A DNA stretch of 64,000 bases from the NCBI RefSeq assembly GCF_026586805.1, contig NZ_JAPFHA010000002.1:1-64000 (forward strand). The letters are read 5' to 3'. Below the pieces are notes generated by a model that made no database searches, was not told the origin of the DNA, and saw only the letters and a list, made by a program, of their open reading frames with translations. Of the stretch, positions 1 to 7,607 are shown piece after piece (position 1 is the first letter of the stretch; each line of letters begins with the position of its first letter). The position numbers and the translations under genes were made by a program. The DNA is from Niveibacterium sp. 24ML. Its GTDB lineage: Bacteria; Pseudomonadota; Gammaproteobacteria; Burkholderiales; Rhodocyclaceae.

Positions 1-37
1 CACGAACCTCAGGCGAGAACTTGTTCGATTTCTTCAT
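1..37 (-). CDS. IS3-family transposase OrfA, N-terminal end only
   Basis: A minus-strand ATG at 37 with GGAG just upstream opens a frame reading MKKSNKFSPEVR, which runs off the left edge of the window after 12 codons. I know this N-terminus from OrfA proteins (helix-turn-helix transposase subunit) of IS3-family elements. Only the start is visible, so whether the element is intact cannot be judged. It points away from the T6SS genes and belongs to the cluster of insertion-sequence pieces filling 1-848. Confidence 0.6.
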   Translation of the reverse strand, partial: MKKSNKFSPEVR

Positions 38-97
38 GGCTCCATCTTCTCAAGAGTGGGAGCCTCCTCAAAACCCGGGGCGATTCACTCTTGCATG

Positions 98-124
98 GTG
101 TCCACCAGTTTTCTTAGTGGACAC
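98..124. repeat. Inverted repeat at probable IS3-type element end
   Basis: GTGTCCAC (98-105) and GTGGACAC (117-124) form a perfect 8-base inverted repeat with an 11-base spacer. It lies 61 bases upstream of the IS3-type orfA start and 27 bases from the IS66 remnant, so it most likely marks the outer end of the IS3-family element. The exact element boundary and any target duplication cannot be fixed from one end. Confidence 0.4.
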
Positions 125-150
125 TATCCTTCACGCCGGCCGACGCTGGC

Positions 151-420
151 TCAAGATGGGTTCGCCGGACGGATACAGCGCGTCAGCACATCCTTGAGGT
201 AGGCGTAGGGGTCGTGCCCGTTGAGCCGGGCCGTTTGCACCAGGCTCATCACGGCGGTGGCCCGCTGGCCCGCGTGCAGGCTGCCGGCGAAGAGGCTGTT
301 CTTGCGTCCGAGTGCGACCGGGCGGATCGCGTTCTAGACGCGGTTGTTGTCGATCGGAAGCGCCCCGTCGGCCAGATAGCGCGTGAGCGCGCCCCAGCGT
401 TTGAGGCTGTAGTCGATGGC
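151..420 (-). pseudogene. IS66-family transposase (TnpC) C-terminal remnant, broken
   Basis: Read on the minus strand from 420, the frame gives AIDYSLKRWGALTRYL, then LPIDNNRV, a TAG stop at 336-334, then NAIRPVALGRKNSLFAGS and GHDPYAYLKDVLTR. These are signature segments of the C-terminal part of IS66-family TnpC (DDE transposase). The stop replaces the glutamate expected after NNRV, which in this family is the last residue of the DDE triad. The copy is also truncated: only about 89 codons of the roughly 500 expected remain. It abuts the IS21 remnant at about 420. Confidence 0.8.
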
Positions 421-721
421 CCGCTTCGAGTGCATCGTTCTGGACGACATCGGCTATGTTCAGCACGACTGCGACGAGATGGAAGTGCTATTCACGCTGC
501 TGGCCGAGCGCTACGAGCGCAATAGCGTCGTCATCACCACGAACCTCGTGTTCTCCGAATGGGGACGCATCTTCAAGGACCCGATGACAACCATGGCGGC
601 GTTCGATCGGGGCGTGCATCACAGCGTCGTGCTCGATCTAATGGCCGTCGACAGCTACCGCACTCAAGCGGCCGGTACATCACAGAAAGCACGCACCGCC
701 GCCGTCGCGGCGGTCGGCTAA
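416..721 (+). pseudogene. istB: IS21-family IstB ATPase, C-terminal remnant
   Basis: The translation FECIVLDDIGYVQ, FTLLAERYERNSVVITTNLVFSEW, IFKDPMT and DRGVHHSVVLDL matches the Walker B to C-terminal part of IstB, the AAA+ helper of IS21-family transposition. The N-terminal half with the Walker A loop is missing: about 100 of some 250 residues are left. The open frame starts with an ATG that lies on the IS66 side of the junction, so the present start codon is an accident of the fusion. Not expected to be functional. Confidence 0.8.
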
Positions 722-730
722 ACGGCTGCA

Positions 731-765
731 GATTTAATTGTCGCCACCGTCAAATCTAATTGACG
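731..765. repeat. IS21-type terminal direct repeats
   Basis: Two related 13-mers, GATTTAATTGTCG (731-743) and AATCTAATTGACG (753-765), agree at 10 positions and are spaced by 22 bases, just past the istB stop. Multiple short AT-rich repeats at the ends are typical of IS21-family elements, so this is probably the right end of the IS21 remnant. Confidence 0.5.
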
Positions 766-848
766 TCGGACAGCGTGCCCCTGTACCGCGTCAAGACGGG
801 TTGGGCGGACACTTACCCGTATGCGTCCGGGGAACCCGCCATGTGATG
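766..848. other. Unassigned spacer between IS remnant and tssL
   Basis: There is no open frame of note here. The stretch contains GGGTTGGGCGGACAC (about 799-813) and a GC-rich segment that may be the scar of another element end, but I cannot assign it. It occupies the position downstream of tssL where tssM would be expected in related loci. Confidence 0.3.
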
Positions 849-1628
849 TCACGGCAAGCTGATCGTGACGTGCGCCTGCCTCGGAGCGACTTTGACGATG
901 TCGCTGAACTGCTCGAGTTCTTTGTTTGTGTTGCGGGTAATCAACGTCTGCAGGCCCGCGAACACGAGCATTGCGATGAAGGCGTAGCCGCTTAACACGG
1001 CCCAGAGCGGTATGTTGCGTCGCAGGGCGTGTCGAATGGAGTCGGGTGCCGCCCAGTCCGGGGCGAAGCCGGGGCGTTTGCCTTTGAAATGGGCGATTTC
1101 GTCTCCGAGCCGGCCAACGAGGTAGCCGAGCTTCTCGGGCGATTCGAGCAGGTATTTTCCGCGAAACCCAAGGAGGAGGCACAGGTGGTAGACCTCCAGG
1201 GATTGGAGACGAGCCGTCCCTTCTGCTCTGAGCCCTTCAAGGCGTTCGAAGAAGCGCTCGCCTGCGAGCTGGTCGCCAAAGAACGCGAGCTGCAGCGGCT
1301 GACGTTCCCAGCTGTCGCGGATCGACAGGCGCGACGAGAGGATGTGTTCATCCATTGCTGCGCAGAAGGCGTACTTGGCGGCGAAGATATCTTCGGTCGG
1401 AATGTCGACCCGTTTGGCGTTGCGCTCGAATTCGTCCAGAAACTCTTTGAGCCGATTCCTGAATGCGTCGGCATCGTTTGGCGCGGCGCGGTTTCGCACC
1501 AGGAACATGAGATAGAAGCCGTCATACATCAGATCGGCGAGGGTCTTTGACTGGCGCGGGGCGTCCGCGGGACGCCGTCGCATCTCAGCGTCGCCAAAGA
1601 GAGAGGGAGGGCTGTTGGGAGTCATCAT
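849..1628 (-). CDS. tssL: T6SS inner-membrane protein TssL (DotU/IcmH family)
   Basis: 259 aa. TssL is the C-tail-anchored inner-membrane protein that, with TssM and TssJ, forms the T6SS membrane complex. The DotU-type cytoplasmic domain spans about residues 30-200 (for example LADLMYDGFYLMFLVR, DEHILSS, FFERLEGL, YHLCLLLGFRGKY), followed by one membrane segment at about 206-228 and a short periplasmic tail. No peptidoglycan-binding OmpA-type extension is present, so this is the short form. The start ATG overlaps the tssK stop (ATGA); a second ATG follows at once. Downstream, where tssM is usual, only IS debris is found. Confidence 0.92.
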   Translation of the reverse strand: MMTPNSPPSLFGDAEMRRRPADAPRQSKTLADLMYDGFYLMFLVRNRAAPNDADAFRNRLKEFLDEFERNAKRVDIPTEDIFAAKYAFCAAMDEHILSSRLSIRDSWERQPLQLAFFGDQLAGERFFERLEGLRAEGTARLQSLEVYHLCLLLGFRGKYLLESPEKLGYLVGRLGDEIAHFKGKRPGFAPDWAAPDSIRHALRRNIPLWAVLSGYAFIAMLVFAGLQTLITRNTNKELEQFSDIVKVAPRQAHVTISLP

Positions 1629-2971
1629 TGCACCAGCGCAAAGAGTTCGACCCGAAGGTCTCGGAATCCAGATGGCGTATAGACGGCGATCGTCTGGGCC
1701 TGCAGCATGCGCTCAAAGAGCGGGCCGCTTGGCTCGATTGAGAAGTAGTAGTTGCCCGGCCGGACGGGTATTGCGGCGGGGACCTGGGGGGCGGCGGTGA
1801 TCTTTACCCCGGGCATCGCAGAGAGCAGCAGCTTATCGACGTCATCCGGCGCGCCCAGCTTGAACCTTAGCGGAACCGCCTCGACCAGTTCGGGCGGCGG
1901 CATATCTGCCGACACCGCCAGGTAGAAGCTCGTACCTTCGTTGAGCTTTTCGCCGTCGAGGCGCCCGACGTAGAACGAGGGCTTGGTCTCGTTCAGCGTG
2001 ATGGTTGCGCAACGAGTGGAGATGACCGTCTCAAGCAGTTCGCGGATGATTCGGTCGAGCTTGAAGAACGATGGCGCCGGAGCGAGGTGATCGTAGCTTG
2101 GCAGGTCATCGAGGGTGTAGCTCTTCGAAAACGTCATCAATGCGCCGGCGACTTCGAGCAAGCCCTCGAACAGGCGTTCGGGGTGCAGGCGAGGGTGCCG
2201 GAACAGGTGACTGAGCCGCGCGTATGCACTGCTTGCCGTATGGAGCAGCCAGAACGACGCAATGTCACCTGAACGCACCTCGACGATATTGCGGCTGGGT
2301 TCGCGGTGAAATCCGTACAGCGCAGCACACTTTGCCTGGAGGATGTCGAGGGTGCGCCGCAGCATTGCCAGCAGGGTTGGGAGTGCGTCGATCGACGCGG
2401 CCGGCGCCATGAAGCTCGGATCGAGTTCATAGCCGCCGGTCGACGTCTTGCGCACTCTGACGGCAGGCAAGGTTACGAACTGTTCAAGCGCATCGTTTTC
2501 GCTCAGCAAGCGCGGCTGCTTTCGCAGCAGCATCACATCCGCTTCGGCTGCGCGGGTAAACAGGTCAGGCGCGTGCTCGCTTGCGGGGCGAAACCGTGCG
2601 TTGGTTCGGTTGTCGCCGGGCTGCGCGTGGTTGCCGCCACTTTGCCGCAGATGCGCGAGCGCCAAATGAAAAGTGATCGCGTCGCTCGAGAACTCTCGTT
2701 GCGATAGGTTGACTGGATCGGGGAGTTCGTCCGCGTCCGGCGCGGCATAGAAATCACCATCGGGGAAGACGGCGCGGATTTCGTCCAGCCGGAGGATGCC
2801 GCTTGCAAGGGCTTCTTTGTCGATTCGCAGGTTTCGAAAACCCCAGGCATAGGGGTGCAGCGTCCGGCTCAACTCCGCCAGGCGGGTCTCGTGGTAAAGA
2901 TCCTGGCGCTGAAAGTGCTGCGGCCGCAGGAAGAGGCCTTCTCCCCACAAGACTTTTGCTGCTGAAGTCAA
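1625..2971 (-). CDS. tssK: T6SS baseplate protein TssK
   Basis: 448 aa from a TTG start. TssK is the trimeric baseplate adaptor that links the TssFGE wedge to the TssJLM membrane complex. The N-terminus KVLWGEGLFLRPQHFQ is the family signature, and the length matches the usual ~445 aa. I chose TTG at 2971 because AGGAGA lies 7-8 bases upstream and the frame then opens 19 bases after the tssJ stop. The longer ATG frame from 3019 would add 16 basic residues overlapping tssJ. It ends in a 4-base overlap with tssL. Confidence 0.92.
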   Translation of the reverse strand: MTSAAKVLWGEGLFLRPQHFQRQDLYHETRLAELSRTLHPYAWGFRNLRIDKEALASGILRLDEIRAVFPDGDFYAAPDADELPDPVNLSQREFSSDAITFHLALAHLRQSGGNHAQPGDNRTNARFRPASEHAPDLFTRAAEADVMLLRKQPRLLSENDALEQFVTLPAVRVRKTSTGGYELDPSFMAPAASIDALPTLLAMLRRTLDILQAKCAALYGFHREPSRNIVEVRSGDIASFWLLHTASSAYARLSHLFRHPRLHPERLFEGLLEVAGALMTFSKSYTLDDLPSYDHLAPAPSFFKLDRIIRELLETVISTRCATITLNETKPSFYVGRLDGEKLNEGTSFYLAVSADMPPPELVEAVPLRFKLGAPDDVDKLLLSAMPGVKITAAPQVPAAIPVRPGNYYFSIEPSGPLFERMLQAQTIAVYTPSGFRDLRVELFALVQ

Positions 2972-2990
2972 AATGCTTCTCCTGATACGG

Positions 2991-3656
2991 CTACTTCGAT
3001 TCTTGGGGAGCTGCGCCACATCGGGCTGCTGCCAAGCGGGCGGGTTGATCTTCTGCCCAGCCGATTGTCGCCCCGGCGCTGACGCTCAGCGCGCATGCGT
3101 GTGCGCCCAACAGCACACCACTCTTCGCCGCAGCTGCGCGCTCGAAGGCGACTCGCCAGCGCATCGGCGCCGGCGTTCGGTACCCGGCAGCAATTGCAAG
3201 AAACGAAGCCTCCCTGCTGACCTTCTCCTTCAGCTCCAGCTTCTGGTTGGGCGTCAATATCAGTTCGCGGACTTCGATTAAATCGGCGCCGAGCGCCTCT
3301 TTCTCCTTACCAGGCTGCAGAACCGCATCGGCCGACATCGCAAGGAAGGCGTCAGCGCTGCGCAGCTTGTAAACATGAAGCACCAGCGCGGTTCCCTTGC
3401 CGTCCGTCGTTGCATTCAGGTTACGCGCGGCGTGGATGCGCAGCGGGACTTCATCGAAACCTTCTGTTGAGTCGAGGCTTGCGCGTTTGAGTCCCACTCT
3501 GTTCAGCGCGCTATCTGCAGCCGATCCGACCATGGTCGCGGTCTCGGTCGTGCTGCATGCGCACATCATCAGCGCGAGCGCTGCTACAGCCAGTCTGGGA
3601 TTCGACCGACTGCCTGCTGATGCGGAAGAACTGCACAGTGCGTATGGCATCGTCAT
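2991..3656 (-). CDS. tssJ: T6SS outer-membrane lipoprotein TssJ
   Basis: 221 aa from ATG at 3656 (AAGGAA about 10 bases upstream); the open frame extends further upstream but without a signal. The N-terminus has a basic segment, a hydrophobic stretch and MCAC, with Cys34 as likely lipidated cysteine; the lipobox is weak at -3/-2. The body (VPLRIHAARNLN, LVLHVYKLRS) and the long beta-rich region fit the TssJ fold, which tethers TssM to the outer membrane. First gene of the minus-strand T6SS arm, divergent from the TPR-tssB arm. There are 35 residues of variable linker before the TssJ domain. Confidence 0.82.
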   Translation of the reverse strand: MTMPYALCSSSASAGSRSNPRLAVAALALMMCACSTTETATMVGSAADSALNRVGLKRASLDSTEGFDEVPLRIHAARNLNATTDGKGTALVLHVYKLRSADAFLAMSADAVLQPGKEKEALGADLIEVRELILTPNQKLELKEKVSREASFLAIAAGYRTPAPMRWRVAFERAAAAKSGVLLGAHACALSVSAGATIGWAEDQPARLAAARCGAAPQESK

Positions 3657-3783
3657 TGAAAGCGTGTTTCCTTGTTCGTAGAGTACCACCCATGCCGCAT
3701 ACGCCAACGGGATATGCGGGCAAGGTGTGAAGTGCAGCATGAAGCCGCACACGAGCACTCAAGACCAAGATAGGGAGCCGACC

Positions 3784-4476
3784 ATGAATGACCAATACAT
3801 ACGCCGCGTGCTGGGCGGCAAGCGATTGATTCCGCTTTGCGCAGCCTTCTTGCTTGCCGCTTGCGCCACCACGCCGCAAGTCTCTGAACTCGATCAGTTC
3901 AAGGACGTCGCAGCGGTTCAACAGCGCGTTGATGAGCTTGTGAGTTCGGGTGACGTGCAGAAAGCACAGGCGATGCTTGAAGGGGCTGCGAAGGCTAATC
4001 CGACTGACCCCGCGCCGTGGGTTCGACTGGCACAACTGCAATTTGACCGGGGGAACTACTCGGGCACGATCGCCGCCGCCGAAGAGGCCGTCCAGCGCGA
4101 TGCAAACAACACCCAAGCCAAAGGCTTGGCCCTGGTTGCGAGCTTGCGTATCGCGGTTCGCAATATTCAGGAGCTGCGCGGCGGCGTCGCACTTGGCGGC
4201 GATACGCGTGGCGAGGCGGAGCGTCTGGCTCGCACGCTGCGCGAGACGATCAAGGAAGACGTTCTTGTTCCGGTTGCGCCAAGTGGCGAGACCAAAAAGA
4301 AGTCGCGTACCGCGTCCGCCAAGCAGGCTTCGCCGGTTGCTCAGACGGCGCCTGCCGCATCCGCTGCCCCCGCAGCGGCCGTGTCGACGGCGCCGGCGAA
4401 GCCGGCAGCCCCGGCCGCCAAGGCTCCTGCCGCGCCCGCCAAAGCCTCCGCCGACCCGTTCGGCGCGTTGAAGTAA
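3784..4476 (+). CDS. T6SS-linked TPR lipoprotein
   Basis: 230 aa. ATG at 3784 follows AGGGAG. The signal sequence ends in LLAAC with Cys27 as lipobox cysteine. Residues about 39-115 look like two to three TPR-type helices (VQQRVDELVSSGDVQKAQAML, PWVRLAQLQFDRGNYSGTI). The last ~55 residues are Ala/Pro/Lys-rich low complexity. It leads the tssB-tssH arm with a 39-base gap. Related TPR lipoproteins sit at this position in other betaproteobacterial T6SS loci, but no defined role is known to me. An upstream in-frame ATG at 3727 lacks a signal and is less likely. Confidence 0.75.
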   Translation: MNDQYIRRVLGGKRLIPLCAAFLLAACATTPQVSELDQFKDVAAVQQRVDELVSSGDVQKAQAMLEGAAKANPTDPAPWVRLAQLQFDRGNYSGTIAAAEEAVQRDANNTQAKGLALVASLRIAVRNIQELRGGVALGGDTRGEAERLARTLRETIKEDVLVPVAPSGETKKKSRTASAKQASPVAQTAPAASAAPAAAVSTAPAKPAAPAAKAPAAPAKASADPFGALK

Positions 4477-4515
4477 CCGCCCCCCACCAGACGAACCGAA
4501 CAGGAAAAAAGCACC

Positions 4516-5022
4516 ATGGCCAAGAAAGACAGCGTTCAGCAAAAACTGACCCGCGTTCGCCCGCCTCGCGTCCAACTCACCTATGAGGTGGAGCGCGGCG
4601 ACGCGGTTGAGCAGAAGGAACTGCCCTTCGTCGTGGGCGTGGTGGGCGACTTCGCCGGCCAGTCCGAGATCGAGCAGCCGCGCTTGCGTGATCGTCGATT
4701 TGTGAATATCGACGGCGACAACTTTGACGATGTTATGCAAGGGCTTGAGCCGCGCGCAGCCTATCGCGTCGACAACCGCTTGACGGCGGAAGGCGGCGAG
4801 TTCGCTGTCGATCTGAAGTTCCGGTCGATTGAAGACTTCCGGCCCGAGTCCGTCGTCCAGCAGGTCGACCCGCTGCGCAAGCTGCTGGAGGCTCGCAGCA
4901 AGCTTGCAGATCTGCGCAACAAGCTCGCAGGCAACGACAAGCTCGAAGACATTCTGCAAGACGTGCTCAACAGCACCGAGAAACTCGCCGCCCTGAGCGC
5001 CGAAGCCAAGGTGGAGGAGTAA
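4516..5022 (+). CDS. tssB: T6SS contractile sheath small subunit TssB
   Basis: 168 aa, the normal length for TssB/VipA. It pairs with TssC to form the contractile sheath around the Hcp tube in the cytoplasm. Recognisable parts are QQKLTRVRPPRVQLTYEVE at the N-terminus, LPFVVGVVGDFAG, RFVNIDGDNFDDVM and the C-terminal helix SKLADLRNKLAGNDKLED that interlocks with TssC. The stop is followed after 3 bases by the tssC start, so the two are coupled at near-equal stoichiometry. Confidence 0.96.
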   Translation: MAKKDSVQQKLTRVRPPRVQLTYEVERGDAVEQKELPFVVGVVGDFAGQSEIEQPRLRDRRFVNIDGDNFDDVMQGLEPRAAYRVDNRLTAEGGEFAVDLKFRSIEDFRPESVVQQVDPLRKLLEARSKLADLRNKLAGNDKLEDILQDVLNSTEKLAALSAEAKVEE

Positions 5023-5025
5023 GCC

Positions 5026-6510
5026 ATGAATTCACCGTCCGTCGCCCATGTGCAACAAGCCGTCGAGGCGCAAACCAGTCTGCTTGATCAGATCGTGTCC
5101 GAGAGCCGCGTCGCGCGGTCTTCGGTCGAACACGATCGTGCCCGCGACCTGATCTCCGAGCTGGTCAGCCAGGTCATGAGCGGCACCGTCGTGATGTCGG
5201 AGAACCTTGCCGCCACGCTTGATGCGCGCATTGCAGAACTTGACGCGATGCTCTCCGAACAGCTTTCGGTTGTGATGCACGCGCCGGAGTTCCAGAGGCT
5301 CGAATCGTCCTGGCGTGGTCTGGAGTACCTGTGCAAACAGAGCTCAACCGGCCAGATGCTCAAGATCAAGCTGATGAACGCGACCAAGCGTGAGCTGGTG
5401 AAGGACTTTCGCGGTGCGATCGAGTTCGATCAGAGCGCGCTCTTCAAGAAGGTCTACGAAGAGGAATTCGGCACCTTTGGTGGCGCCCCGTTCGGAACCC
5501 TGCTGGGCGACTTTGAGATCAGCCGCCAGCCAGAAGACATGTACTTCATCGAGCAGATGTCGCATGTGGCGGCTGCGGCGCACGCGCCGTTCATTTCTGC
5601 CGCGTCGCCGGAGCTGTTCGGTCTGGAAGGCTTTACCGATCTGGGCAAGCCGCGCGATCTTTCCAAGGTATTCGATACCGTCGAGTATGCAAAGTGGAAG
5701 ACCTTCCGCGAGTCTGAAGACGCCCGCTATGTCGGGCTGACCCTGCCGCATTTCCTTGGGCGCCTTCCGTACAACCCGAAGGACGGCACGACGGTTGAGG
5801 GTTTCAATTTTGTCGAGGACGTTGATGGGACCGATCACAGCAAGTATCTGTGGGTGAACGCGGCCTACGCCTTCACTTCGCGCATTACGGATGCGTTTGA
5901 CAAGTACGGCTGGTGCGCGGCGATCCGCGGCGTTGAAGGCGGCGGTCTGGTCGAAGACTTGCCGACGCATACCTTCAAGACCGACGAAGGTGAAGTGGCA
6001 CTCAAGTGCCCGACCGAGGTGGCGATTACCGACCGCCGCGAGAAGGAGCTCTCGGATCTGGGCTTCATCCCGCTGGTGCATTGCAAGGGTACGGACTACG
6101 CCGCTTTCTTTGGCGCGCAGTCGGCCCAGAAGGCCAAGAAGTACAACACGGATGCGGCCAATGCCAATTCGGTGTTGTCGGCGCAGCTTCAGTACATCTT
6201 TGCCGTTTGCCGTATCTCGCATTACCTCAAGGCGATGATGCGCGACAAGATCGGCAGCTTTGCCTCGGCCGGCAATGTTGAAAACTATCTCAATAGCTGG
6301 GTTGCGCAGTATGTCCTGCTCGACGATGGCGCGTCGCAGGAAGCCAAGGCGGAGTTCCCGCTTCGTGAGGCGTCGGTGCAGGTCTCCGAGGTCCCGGGCA
6401 AGCCGGGTGTCTATCGTGCGGTCGCCTTCCTGCGCCCGCACTTCCAATTGGATGAGCTCACGGTTTCACTGCGCCTGGTGGCCGAGCTGCCTCAATCCGC
6501 AGGCGCGTAA
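5026..6510 (+). CDS. tssC: T6SS contractile sheath large subunit TssC
   Basis: 494 aa, full length for TssC/VipB (EvpB family). It forms the sheath with TssB and carries the motif recycled by ClpV in many systems. Clear family segments include SWRGLEYLC, FGTLLGDFEISRQPEDM, PFISAASPELFGL, FLGRLPYNPKD, WVNAAYAFTSRI, GFIPLVHCKGTDYAAFFGAQ and the C-terminal FQLDELTVSLRLVAELP. No frame breaks or missing regions are seen. It lies between tssB and hcp, 38 bases before the latter. Confidence 0.97.
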   Translation: MNSPSVAHVQQAVEAQTSLLDQIVSESRVARSSVEHDRARDLISELVSQVMSGTVVMSENLAATLDARIAELDAMLSEQLSVVMHAPEFQRLESSWRGLEYLCKQSSTGQMLKIKLMNATKRELVKDFRGAIEFDQSALFKKVYEEEFGTFGGAPFGTLLGDFEISRQPEDMYFIEQMSHVAAAAHAPFISAASPELFGLEGFTDLGKPRDLSKVFDTVEYAKWKTFRESEDARYVGLTLPHFLGRLPYNPKDGTTVEGFNFVEDVDGTDHSKYLWVNAAYAFTSRITDAFDKYGWCAAIRGVEGGGLVEDLPTHTFKTDEGEVALKCPTEVAITDRREKELSDLGFIPLVHCKGTDYAAFFGAQSAQKAKKYNTDAANANSVLSAQLQYIFAVCRISHYLKAMMRDKIGSFASAGNVENYLNSWVAQYVLLDDGASQEAKAEFPLREASVQVSEVPGKPGVYRAVAFLRPHFQLDELTVSLRLVAELPQSAGA

Positions 6511-6548
6511 TTCGTAACTCTCTACCCCGAGTATTGAAGGAGCCATAA

Positions 6549-7052
6549 GTGAAAGACATTTACCTGCAGTTCAAAGGCAAGTACGACGTCAAGGGCGAGT
6601 CGCGCGATGGCGAGCACAAAGAGTGGATCGAAGTGAGCTCATGGAGCCACCTGATTCGTCAACCACGCTCGGCCACGGCATCGACCTCCGGTGGCCATAC
6701 CGCCGAACGTTGCGAGCATGGCGAGATGATCTTCGTGAAGGACATGGACTTGACCTCTCCGCGGTTGTGGGAAGGCTGTTCCGCGGGCCACACCTTCGAC
6801 GAAGTCACCATCGACTTCATGCGTGCTGACGGCGACAAGCGCGTCAAGTATCTCGAGATCAAGCTCAAGCATGTGCTGATCGCGTCGGTGACGCCATCGG
6901 TGGCAGGCGAGGGCATCCCCACCGAAACCTTCACCCTGAAGTACGCCGCTGTGCAGTGGACCTATACCGCGCAGGACATCAAGGGCGGCACCAAGGGCAA
7001 CAAGGTTGCCAAGTGGAGTCTGGCCAAGAACTCCGCCAGCTACGAAGTCTAA
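6549..7052 (+). CDS. hcp: T6SS tube protein Hcp (TssD)
   Basis: 167 aa from GTG at 6549, with AAGGAG 7 bases upstream. Hcp hexamers stack into the inner tube that is expelled on contraction. The sequence begins KDIYLQFKGKYDVKGESRDG and contains SWSHLIRQPRSATAS, HGEMIFVKDMDLTSPRLWEGCSAG and the C-terminal VQWTYTAQDIKGG, all typical of the Burkholderia-type Hcp. A strong stem-loop follows the stop (separate entry), consistent with extra expression of this high-copy subunit. No C-terminal effector extension is present. Confidence 0.96.
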   Translation: MKDIYLQFKGKYDVKGESRDGEHKEWIEVSSWSHLIRQPRSATASTSGGHTAERCEHGEMIFVKDMDLTSPRLWEGCSAGHTFDEVTIDFMRADGDKRVKYLEIKLKHVLIASVTPSVAGEGIPTETFTLKYAAVQWTYTAQDIKGGTKGNKVAKWSLAKNSASYEV

Positions 7053-7062
7053 GCAAGTGGTC

Positions 7063-7091
7063 GCACTGCGCCGGCACGCCCGGCGCAGTGC
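7063..7091 (+). other. Strong stem-loop between hcp and tssE
   Basis: GCACTGCGCCGG (7063-7074) and CCGGCGCAGTGC (7080-7091) form a perfect 12-base stem with a 5-base loop, 11 bases after the hcp stop. There is no U-tract, so it is not a standard terminator. Its likely job is to block 3' decay of the hcp message or lower read-through into tssE. That role is inferred from position. Confidence 0.7.
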
Positions 7092-7112
7092 GCTGCATGA
7101 GATGAGCGCGCC

Positions 7113-7607
7113 ATGAAAGGTTTCAATCCCACGCTGTTTGAGCGACTGTTCGACGAGGCGCCTCATCGCGGCGATGATCCTGCGCCCTTGCGCCGCTGGT
7201 CTGTCGAGGAGCTCAAGGACAGCGTGGCGCGCGATCTGGAATCGCTGCTCAACAGTCGTTGCGGTCTGCGTGAGTCTTCGCTTGCCGTATATCCCGAGGC
7301 GTCGCGTTCGCTTGCCAGTTTCGGCATGACCGATTTCGTTGGTCTGAGCCTGGCGAATCCGGCTGATCGCGCGCGTATCTGCGCCACGCTTGAGCGCACC
7401 ATCCTCCAGCACGAGCCGCGCCTCAAAAGGGTGATTGTCGGGTTGCGAGGCGACGAGCGCAGCGTGGGCCGCCTCAACTTCACGATTCAGGCTGTCCTGC
7501 ATGTTCCGCCCACCGCCGAGCCGGTTGGCTTTGATGCGGTGCTGCAACCGTGCACGCAGCAGTACTTGGTTGCGAGCAGTCGTCGCACCCTTCAGGCGGT
7601 GGTATGA
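7113..7607 (+). CDS. tssE: T6SS baseplate protein TssE (gp25-like)
   Basis: 164 aa. TssE is the gp25-like wedge protein that starts sheath polymerisation. FNPTLFERLFDEAP at the N-terminus, LKDSVARDLESLLNSR and SLASFGMTDFVGLSLANP are family landmarks, followed by the gp25 core (LERTILQHEPRLKRVIVGL). The ATG at 7113 is the only good start after the hcp stem-loop. The stop overlaps the tssF start by 4 bases (ATGA), so the two are translationally coupled. Confidence 0.94.
   Translation: MKGFNPTLFERLFDEAPHRGDDPAPLRRWSVEELKDSVARDLESLLNSRCGLRESSLAVYPEASRSLASFGMTDFVGLSLANPADRARICATLERTILQHEPRLKRVIVGLRGDERSVGRLNFTIQAVLHVPPTAEPVGFDAVLQPCTQQYLVASSRRTLQAVV

Noticed and set aside
3511-4959. Minus-strand open frame of 482 codons running from tssJ through the TPR gene into tssB
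   Set aside because: It is antisense to two well-supported genes and rich in low-complexity Gly/Arg; the tssJ frame differs from it.
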